A stretch of DNA of 64,000 nucleotides from Actinocatenispora comari (GTDB lineage: Bacteria > Actinomycetota > Actinomycetes > Mycobacteriales > Micromonosporaceae): positions 39,789 to 103,788 of the forward strand of contig NZ_BOPO01000125.1 of NCBI RefSeq assembly GCF_017312725.1. The letters run 5' to 3'. The stretch's first letter is position 1. Each line of letters opens with the position of its first letter. Shown piece by piece: positions 8,658-13,664 of the stretch. The position numbers and the translations under genes were made by a program. The notes below the pieces were generated by a model. The model made no database searches, had not been told where the DNA came from, and was given only the letters and a program-made list of their open reading frames with translations.

Positions 8658-8966
8658 TCAGCGCTGGGCGATCGGTGGCTCCGGGGTCGGCCACAGCGGC
8701 GGGAACGCCTTGTCCTCGGCCAGGTAGTCGGCCACCGGGCGGTTCGAGCTGCGCAGCATCGCCGCGTAGTCGAGCCGCGCGTTGCGCTCCTCGTCGAGGA
8801 TCTGACCGACCTCCTCGGTCGACCCGCTGCCCAGCTCCAGCATGCTGTGCACCTGCTGGACCGACTGCCACCAACGCCGGTAGGCATCCATCAGCCCACG
8901 GGCGACCAGCGGCGGATCATCCTGGACTGCCGTTTCGGCGGCAGCCTGCGTCGCAACCATGCTCAT
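8658..8966 (-). CDS. Hypothetical protein, 102 residues
   Basis: The protein begins MSMVATQAAAETAVQDD and is helical and acidic, with YRRWWQSVQQVHSMLELG and an STEEVGQILDEERNARLDYAAMLRSS region that could form a coiled coil. A strong GGGGGAG lies ahead of the ATG. I do not recognise a family. It is convergent with the Nudix gene, separated by 22 bp. Confidence 0.55.
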   Translation of the reverse strand: MSMVATQAAAETAVQDDPPLVARGLMDAYRRWWQSVQQVHSMLELGSGSTEEVGQILDEERNARLDYAAMLRSSNRPVADYLAEDKAFPPLWPTPEPPIAQR

Positions 8967-9364
8967 CTGCACTCCCCCCACATGCATTCCACCATCGGCC
9001 GGCGATGGCGCCGGTTGCGGACTCCGCCCCCGGAGTCACCTCAACCCGAAACGCCGCCCAACGGGCGCTCGCCGTTCCAACACCGAACCATGTGCACTGT
9101 CTGGTCGACACCCGAGCCGAGCCGGGCGGCAAGCCGCATAGTACGACGTGCCAACCAGCGACACCATAGGCCGCTGGACGGCGCGATGGGTAACACAATG
9201 GCCCCGTTGGAGGGAAGCGGAGGTCAAGTGTCGGGTTTCTGACCCAACGGCGCGAATCGGTGCGCTAACGCGTTAGAGCATCGTTACCGACCGAAGCGAC
9301 CGAAAGCTGTCGGCCGCCACGATAACCCGGCACCGCGCAACCGTCCATTCCGGACAGAGGCGGG
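8967..9364. other. Intergenic region with a perfect 12-bp palindrome
   Basis: This 398-bp gap separates moaE from the hypothetical gene. CTAACGCGTTAG at 9265-9276 is a perfect palindrome in locally A+T-richer DNA, a plausible operator for a TetR-like dimer. No convincing open frame or terminator is seen. A promoter for the hypothetical gene should lie at its left end. Confidence 0.35.
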
Positions 9365-9790
9365 TCAGGGACAGTTGACCCACTCGTCGGTACCGTCGGC
9401 GAACAGCTGGTGCTTCCACACCGGCAGCTGGGCCTTCACCTCGTCCACCAGCTGCCGGCAGGCGTCGAACGCGGCACCCCGGTGCGCGCAGGCGACCGCC
9501 ACCACCAGCGCCGCGTCGCCGATCGCGAGCGGCCCGACCCGGTGCCCCACCGCGACCGCCTGCAGCTCCGGGCAGTGCGCCACCACGTCGGCGACCACCT
9601 TGCCGAGCACGTCGGGCGCGCTCGGATGCCCCTCGTACGTCAGCTCCCGGACGGTGCGGCCGTGGTCGTGATCGCGCACCACGCCCGCGAACGAGACCAC
9701 CGCACCCGCGGCGCTGCGGGACACCGCCGCCTCGAACTCCGCCGGTACCAACGGTTTCTCGGTCACCTCGACCCGGACCAGCTCGGTCAC
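9365..9790 (-). CDS. moaE: Molybdopterin synthase catalytic subunit MoaE
   Basis: The 141-residue protein carries MoaE hallmarks: GAVVSFAGVVRDHDHGRTV near the N-terminus, LTYEGHPSAPDVLGKVV, VGHRVGPLAIGDAALVVAVACAHRGAAFDACRQLVDEVK and WKHQLFADGTDEWVNCP at the C-terminus. It forms the heterotetramer with MoaD that inserts two sulfurs into cPMP. The GTG start at 9790 has GGAGG seven bases ahead. It lies 31 bp downstream of moaB-moeA, as the last gene of the moaC operon. Confidence 0.93.
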   Translation of the reverse strand: MTELVRVEVTEKPLVPAEFEAAVSRSAAGAVVSFAGVVRDHDHGRTVRELTYEGHPSAPDVLGKVVADVVAHCPELQAVAVGHRVGPLAIGDAALVVAVACAHRGAAFDACRQLVDEVKAQLPVWKHQLFADGTDEWVNCP

Positions 9791-9821
9791 TGCGACACCT
9801 CCGTCGGCGCTTGCGGTGCGG

Positions 9822-11867
9822 TCATGGCCGTTCCCCGGCACTGAGCGGGAACGGCAGGAACTCGGCCGGCTCGCCGACCCGGCCGGTGGCGCCCGGCGGT
9901 ACCAGTACGAAGCCGTCCGCCCAGGCGAGACCGCGCAGCATCGCCGATCCGTTGTGCGGCAACGGGTAGGCCAGGCCGTCCGGTTCCAGCCGGGCGAGCG
10001 CGAGGTGGGTGTCGTCGCCGCGACCGGCGATCTCGGCGCCGAGCCGGACCCGGCTCAACCGCGGCACCGACCGCCCGGTGAGCCCGGCGACCAGCGGCCA
10101 CACCAGCGTCAGCAGGCCGATCACCGCGGACTGCGGGTTGCCCGGCAGGCCCGCCACGAACCGGCCGCCGGGCAGCTTGGCCAGCACCATCGGGAAGCCC
10201 GGCCGGACCGCGACGGTGTCCACCACGTACTCGGCGCCGAGCTGCGCGAGCGCCGGATGCAGGTGGTCGACCGGGCCGTGCATGGTGCCGCCGGTGGTGC
10301 ACACCAGGTCCGCCGCGCCGGCGGCGGTCGCGATCGCCTCGACGTGCGCGTCGAGGGTGTCGCCGACCGGCGCCACCGGGGCGGAAACCGTTGGCAGCGC
10401 GCCGATCCGGGCCAGCCAGCCGGGCAGTTGCGGGCCGAGCGAGTCGCGCACCAGGCCGCGGCCCGGCAGGCCCTCGGTGAGCAGCTCGTCACCGAACACC
10501 AGCACCGTGGCCCGGGGCGGGCGGCGCACCAGCAGCTCGTCGTACCCGCACTGGGCGGCGACGCCGACCGCACCGGGTGTCACCGGGGTACCGGCCGGGA
10601 GCAGTTCCTCGCCCTTGACCGCCTCCTCGCCCGGGACCCGCCACTCCGGCGTCGGCCGGCGGGGCTGCCCGGAGACCAGGCCCTCGGCGTCCCGGGTCGA
10701 GTCCTCGACCCGGATGATCTGGTCGGCGCCCGGCGGCACCATCGCGCCGGTCGCGATCTCGACCGCCGTACCGTCGGCCAGCGCGACCGCGACCTGGCCG
10801 GCGAGCACCCGGCCGGACACCCGCCACGGGCCGGCGCCGCGCACCGCGTAGCCGTCCACGCTGGCGGTGGTGAACGCGGGCAGCGGGGTACGGGCCCGGA
10901 CCGGCTCGGCGAGCGTCGCGCCGGCGGCGTCGGGCAGCGCGAGCCGGACCGGCTCCGGCGGTGCGGCCGCCCCGGCGGCGTGCGCGGCGATTCGGGCCGC
11001 CGCCCAGCCGATCGAGCCGCCACCCGCATCGTGCCCGCGGGCGCCCGCGGCTCCCGGCCCGGTCACCTGTCCGTGGGCACCGTCGGCTCCCGGCGCGGCT
11101 GCGCCGTGGCTGTGGCCACCTACGGCTCCCGGCCCGGCTCCGACGTGGCTGTGGGTACCCGCGGCTCCCGGCGCGGCTGCGCCGTGGCTGTGGGCGCCCG
11201 CGGGTCCTGGCCCGGCCACGGCGGGGCCGGCGGCGGCGCGCGGGCCGGCGCTGGAGCCGGTCGCGGGGAGCACGGTGGTCTGCTCGGCGCCCCCCGGCGG
11301 TGCGGCGACCGCGGACGGGCTGCCGGCGGGCGCGGACGAGTCGGCTGCGGCGACCGCGGGCGGGACGCCGGCGGTCGCGTCCACCGGGCGCGGATGGTCA
11401 CCGCCGCGCAGCTGGTCGACCGCGTGGGCCAGGATCGGGCCGAGCACGGCGAGTCCGTCGGCGACGGCGCCCCGCGAGCCGGCCAGGTTGACCACCAGGG
11501 TGCGGCCGGCGACACCGGCGATGCCACGGGACAGCGCCGCGGTCGGCACCGTGCCCACGCCGTACGCCCGGACCGCCTCGGCGATGCCGGGGATCTGGTA
11601 GTCGAGCACCCGGGCGGTCGCCTCCGGGGTGCGGTCGGTGGGCGAGACACCGGTACCGCCGGTGGTGACGACGACGTCGACCCGGGCCGCGACCGCCTCG
11701 CGCAACGCCCGCTCGACCGGGTCACCGTCCGGTACGACCACGGGCTCGGTCACCGTGGCGCCCAGCCGGCGCAGACCGTCGACGAGCACCGGCCCGGTGG
11801 TGTCGGCGTACCCGCCGGAGGAGGCACGGTTGGAGGCCACGATGACCCGGGCCTGGAAGTCGGTCAC
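9822..11867 (-). CDS. MoaB/MogA-MoeA fusion with His/Gly/Ala-rich linker
   Basis: The 681-residue protein joins a MogA/MoaB-type domain (residues 1-~155, with VVVTTGGTGVSPTDRTPEAT) to a MoeA domain (residues ~285-681, with FTTASVDGYAVRG, GAMVPPGADQIIRVED, CTTGGTMHGPVDHLHPAL and LPGNPQSAV). MogA-type domains adenylate molybdopterin; MoeA inserts molybdate. The order (G then E) is that of animal gephyrin, opposite to plant Cnx1. The linker (~155-285) is low-complexity and contains HSH and related histidine clusters in repeated GAAAPGA-type units. The GTG start follows GGGAGG and overlaps the moaC stop (GTGA). Bacteria usually encode these as separate proteins. Confidence 0.88.
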   Translation of the reverse strand: MTDFQARVIVASNRASSGGYADTTGPVLVDGLRRLGATVTEPVVVPDGDPVERALREAVAARVDVVVTTGGTGVSPTDRTPEATARVLDYQIPGIAEAVRAYGVGTVPTAALSRGIAGVAGRTLVVNLAGSRGAVADGLAVLGPILAHAVDQLRGGDHPRPVDATAGVPPAVAAADSSAPAGSPSAVAAPPGGAEQTTVLPATGSSAGPRAAAGPAVAGPGPAGAHSHGAAAPGAAGTHSHVGAGPGAVGGHSHGAAAPGADGAHGQVTGPGAAGARGHDAGGGSIGWAAARIAAHAAGAAAPPEPVRLALPDAAGATLAEPVRARTPLPAFTTASVDGYAVRGAGPWRVSGRVLAGQVAVALADGTAVEIATGAMVPPGADQIIRVEDSTRDAEGLVSGQPRRPTPEWRVPGEEAVKGEELLPAGTPVTPGAVGVAAQCGYDELLVRRPPRATVLVFGDELLTEGLPGRGLVRDSLGPQLPGWLARIGALPTVSAPVAPVGDTLDAHVEAIATAAGAADLVCTTGGTMHGPVDHLHPALAQLGAEYVVDTVAVRPGFPMVLAKLPGGRFVAGLPGNPQSAVIGLLTLVWPLVAGLTGRSVPRLSRVRLGAEIAGRGDDTHLALARLEPDGLAYPLPHNGSAMLRGLAWADGFVLVPPGATGRVGEPAEFLPFPLSAGERP
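11041..11215 (-). repeat. Repeats encoding the His-rich linker of MoaB-MoeA
   Basis: Degenerate in-frame repeats share the + strand core GGCTCCCGGCGCGGCTG followed by CGCCGTGGCTGTG. On the coding strand they encode units such as AHSHGAAAPGA. The reading frame stays open across the repeats. Histidine clusters could bind metal, but this is inference. Confidence 0.6.
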
Positions 11868-12364
11868 GGTTGCCTCCCGTCGTCGGCCGGACGGATCCAG
11901 GTACCGGTCTTGCCGCCGTCCTTGCGCAGCACCCGGACCGCGTCGATGCCGGCCGCCGGGTCGACCGCCTTGATCATGTCGATCAGCGCGAGGCCGGCGG
12001 CGAGCACCGAGGTCAGCGCCTCCATCTCGACCCCGGTGCGGTCGGCGGTGCGCACCGTGGCTCGTATGTCCACTGTGGACTCGTGCGGTTCGAGGTCGAC
12101 GACCACGCCGTGGATGGCGATCGGATGGCACAGCGGAACGAGGTCGGGGGTGCGCTTCGCGGCCATGATGCCGGCGATCCGCGCCACCCCCAGCGCGTCG
12201 CCCTTGGCCAGTCCGTTGGTTCGGATCAGGTCGAGCACCTCGGTGGTGGTACGCACCACGCCGGCGGCGACGGCACTGCGGACGGTGACGTCCTTGCCGG
12301 AGACGTCCACCATCCGGGCCGCGCCCGTCTCGTCCACATGGGTCAGGCCGCTGGACTCGGTCAC
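11864..12364 (-). CDS. moaC: Cyclic pyranopterin monophosphate synthase MoaC
   Basis: The 166-residue protein has the MoaC signatures THVDETGAARMVDVSGKDVTVR, GLAKGDALGVARIAGIMAAKRTPDLVPLCHPI (active-site lysine and histidine) and VEMEALTSVLAAGLALIDMIKAVD. MoaC converts the MoaA product to cPMP. It is the first gene of the moaC-moaB/moeA-moaE operon and its TGA overlaps the next GTG. The start is GTG at 12364. Confidence 0.95.
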   Translation of the reverse strand: MTESSGLTHVDETGAARMVDVSGKDVTVRSAVAAGVVRTTTEVLDLIRTNGLAKGDALGVARIAGIMAAKRTPDLVPLCHPIAIHGVVVDLEPHESTVDIRATVRTADRTGVEMEALTSVLAAGLALIDMIKAVDPAAGIDAVRVLRKDGGKTGTWIRPADDGRQP

Positions 12365-12759
12365 ACGACGAGCCTACGCAGCCCGGCCGGCCCGGACCGA
12401 CACGGCGGGCGAATCGGTACGGCCGTCCGCACCGCCGGCGGGCCCACCCGCACGGCAATGATCCGTTTCGTACCGCCGAGTGATCACCTGTCATCCTTTT
12501 CGCACATGGCCCTGTCATAGACGGCTATCTATGCTGACGGTGTTCCTCCTGCCGGAGATGGCGGTGCCCCGGCCCGCCCCGCGACGCAACGGGCCGCACG
12601 CACCGGCCACGACGCGCGCGACGTTGGGGGGCGGTCGTGACGACGCCGCGAAACGGGCATGCACCGCGCGCTCCTCGTACCGCGCCGCCCTCCTGCCGCC
12701 GAACCGCGGCCGCCGACCCACCGGCACCCACTCCCGAGACGTACCGAAGGGGGTCCGCC
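12365..12759. promoter_or_regulatory. Region between moaC and the mini-ORF array
   Basis: This 395-bp stretch must hold the leftward promoter of the moaC operon and the rightward promoter of the mini-ORF array. TATCTA at 12526-12531, in a short A+T-richer patch, is the best rightward -10 candidate, but I see no good -35. Long open frames crossing it continue out of frame through the array and are not credible. A 5' leader of about 200 bp before the first unit is implied if that -10 is used. Confidence 0.3.
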
Positions 12760-12783
12760 GTGCGCGAACACAACTGGTCCTGA
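12760..12783 (+). CDS. Heptapeptide ORF unit 1, MREHNWS
   Basis: GTG start, GAAGGGGG at 12746-12753 (6-nt spacing), Ser codon TCC, stop TGA. Its upstream spacer is unlike the others, as expected for the first unit. Confidence 0.7.
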   Translation: MREHNWS

Positions 12784-12825
12784 CGACTTGTCGCAGCCGA
12801 CACCACACGGAGAGGGGATGCCGCC

Positions 12826-12849
12826 ATGCGCGAGCACAACTGGAGCTGA
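12826..12849 (+). CDS. Heptapeptide ORF unit 2, MREHNWS
   Basis: ATG start, GGAGAGGGG ending 8 nt upstream, Ser codon AGC, stop TGA. Preceded by an A-type spacer. Confidence 0.7.
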   Translation: MREHNWS

Positions 12850-12890
12850 CCGCCGCCGACACCTTCCTGACCAGCGGAAAGGAGACCGCG

Positions 12891-12914
12891 ATGCGCGAGC
12901 ACAACTGGAGCTGA
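12891..12914 (+). CDS. Heptapeptide ORF unit 3, MREHNWS
   Basis: ATG start, AAAGGAGA with 5-nt spacing, Ser codon AGC, stop TGA. Preceded by a B-type spacer. Confidence 0.7.
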   Translation: MREHNWS

Positions 12915-12959
12915 GCGAACCCCGTCGCGACCGACACCACGAAGAGAGGAGGCGCCGCC

Positions 12960-12983
12960 ATGCGCGAGCACAACTGGTCCTGA
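12960..12983 (+). CDS. Heptapeptide ORF unit 4, MREHNWS
   Basis: ATG start, GAGAGGAGG with 7-nt spacing, Glu GAG but Ser TCC, stop TGA. This codon combination differs from both units 1 and 2. A-type spacer. Confidence 0.7.
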   Translation: MREHNWS

Positions 12984-13024
12984 GAGCTGTCGCAGCCGAC
13001 ACCACGAAGAAAGGAGGCAGCGCG

Positions 13025-13048
13025 ATGCGCGAGCACAACTGGAGCTGA
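13025..13048 (+). CDS. Heptapeptide ORF unit 5, MREHNWS
   Basis: ATG start, AAAGGAGG with 7-nt spacing, Ser AGC, stop TGA. A-type spacer. Confidence 0.7.
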   Translation: MREHNWS

Positions 13049-13089
13049 ACGACCGGACGCCGCCCCGACAAGCGGGAAGGACACACGCC

Positions 13090-13113
13090 GTGCGCGAACA
13101 CAACTGGTCCTGA
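13090..13113 (+). CDS. Heptapeptide ORF unit 6, MREHNWS
   Basis: GTG start, GGGAAGGA with 8-nt spacing, Glu GAA, Ser TCC, stop TGA. The core is identical to unit 1. C-type spacer. Confidence 0.7.
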   Translation: MREHNWS

Positions 13114-13155
13114 GGAGCGGTCGCAGCCGACACCACGAAGAAAGGAGGCGCCGCC

Positions 13156-13179
13156 ATGCGCGAGCACAACTGGAGCTGA
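13156..13179 (+). CDS. Heptapeptide ORF unit 7, MREHNWS
   Basis: ATG start, AAAGGAGG with 7-nt spacing, Ser AGC, stop TGA. A-type spacer nearly identical to that of unit 5. Confidence 0.7.
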   Translation: MREHNWS

Positions 13180-13220
13180 ACACCGCCGACAACGTCCCGA
13201 CCAGCCGGAAGGAGACCGCG

Positions 13221-13244
13221 ATGCGCGAGCACAACTGGAGCTGA
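13221..13244 (+). CDS. Heptapeptide ORF unit 8, MREHNWS
   Basis: ATG start, GGAAGGAGA with 5-nt spacing, Ser AGC, stop TGA. B-type spacer. Confidence 0.7.
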   Translation: MREHNWS

Positions 13245-13286
13245 GCCCCCGTCGCGACCGACACCACGAAGAGAGGGGACGCCGAC

Positions 13287-13310
13287 ATGCGCGAGCACAA
13301 CTGGAGCTGA
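13287..13310 (+). CDS. Heptapeptide ORF unit 9, MREHNWS
   Basis: ATG start, GAGAGGGGA with 7-nt spacing, Ser AGC, stop TGA. A-type spacer. Confidence 0.7.
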   Translation: MREHNWS

Positions 13311-13347
13311 ACGAGCCGACACGATCCGACAACAGGAAGGACACGCC

Positions 13348-13371
13348 ATGCGCGAGCACAACTGGAGTTGA
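13348..13371 (+). CDS. Heptapeptide ORF unit 10, MREHNWS
   Basis: ATG start, AGGAAGGA with 6-nt spacing, Ser AGT (unique in the array), stop TGA. C-type spacer. Confidence 0.7.
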   Translation: MREHNWS

Positions 13372-13413
13372 TCGGACGACGCCGTCACATCGAGCCGAGG
13401 AGGGAGGCGCGCC

Positions 13414-13437
13414 GTGCGCGAGCACAACTGGAGCTGA
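13414..13437 (+). CDS. Heptapeptide ORF unit 11, MREHNWS
   Basis: GTG start with Glu GAG and Ser AGC, GAGGAGGGAGG with 6-nt spacing, stop TGA. Its spacer belongs to no other family. Confidence 0.7.
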   Translation: MREHNWS

Positions 13438-13478
13438 ACCCCGCCGACAACGTCCTGACCAGCGGAAAGGAGACCGCG

Positions 13479-13502
13479 ATGCGCGAGCACAACTGGAGCT
13501 GA
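13479..13502 (+). CDS. Heptapeptide ORF unit 12, MREHNWS
   Basis: ATG start, AAAGGAGA with 5-nt spacing, Ser AGC, stop TGA. B-type spacer almost identical to that of unit 3. Confidence 0.7.
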   Translation: MREHNWS

Positions 13503-13540
13503 ACGGCACCCGTCGGCCATGTCGTACGAAAGGAGACGCC

Positions 13541-13564
13541 GTGCGTGAACGCCACTGGACCTGA
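13541..13564 (+). CDS. Divergent terminal heptapeptide ORF unit 13, MRERHWT
   Basis: GTG start, AAAGGAG with 5-nt spacing, stop TGA. Relative to the others it has His4 to Arg, Asn5 to His and Ser7 to Thr, while Met-Arg-Glu and Trp6 are kept. Codons for Arg2 (CGT) and Glu3 (GAA) also differ. It is the end of the array. Confidence 0.6.
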   Translation: MRERHWT

Positions 13565-13594
13565 CGACGATCTGTGGTGTTGTCGAACACTCAC

Positions 13595-13623
13595 TTACGT
13601 CGATCCGCGCATCCGCGTAGGAT
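13595..13623 (+). promoter_or_regulatory. Candidate promoter of the GGDEF-EAL gene
   Basis: TAGGAT at 13618-13623 matches the common actinobacterial -10, with TTACGT at 13595-13600 as a weak -35 at 17-bp spacing. It lies between the last mini-ORF and the GTG at 13665, suggesting the downstream gene has its own promoter. Confidence 0.35.
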
Positions 13624-13664
13624 CGCCGCATCCGTCACCCGATTCGCCCCGGGGACCTGCCACC

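Larger units (their letters stand above)
12760..13564 (+). repeat. Tandem array of 13 heptapeptide ORF units, ~65-bp period
   Basis: Thirteen 24-nt cores recur with start-to-start distances 66, 65, 69, 65, 65, 66, 65, 66, 61, 66, 65 and 62 bp. Each core is a complete ORF of seven codons plus TGA, preceded by a purine-rich Shine-Dalgarno 5-8 nt from the start. Twelve encode MREHNWS and the thirteenth MRERHWT. Differences among the first twelve are silent: ATG/GTG start, GAG/GAA for Glu, and AGC/TCC/AGT for Ser. Spacers fall into families: A (units 2, 4, 5, 7, 9; CCGACACCAC core), B (units 3, 8, 12; GACCAGC...GGAGACCGCG) and C (units 6, 10; GGAAGGACAC). This shows unit-block duplication. Confidence 0.9.

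Noticed and set aside
12760..13564. CRISPR array
   Set aside because: The period is regular, but the repeats are complete start-to-stop ORFs preceded by ribosome sites, the spacers are related to each other, and there are no cas genes.
12515..13631. Long minus-strand and alternative-frame ORFs through the mini-ORF array (up to 368 codons)
   Set aside because: They are repeat-driven open frames in GC-rich DNA, with no family resemblance and no consistent ribosome site; the 7-codon frame is the one kept by synonymous changes.
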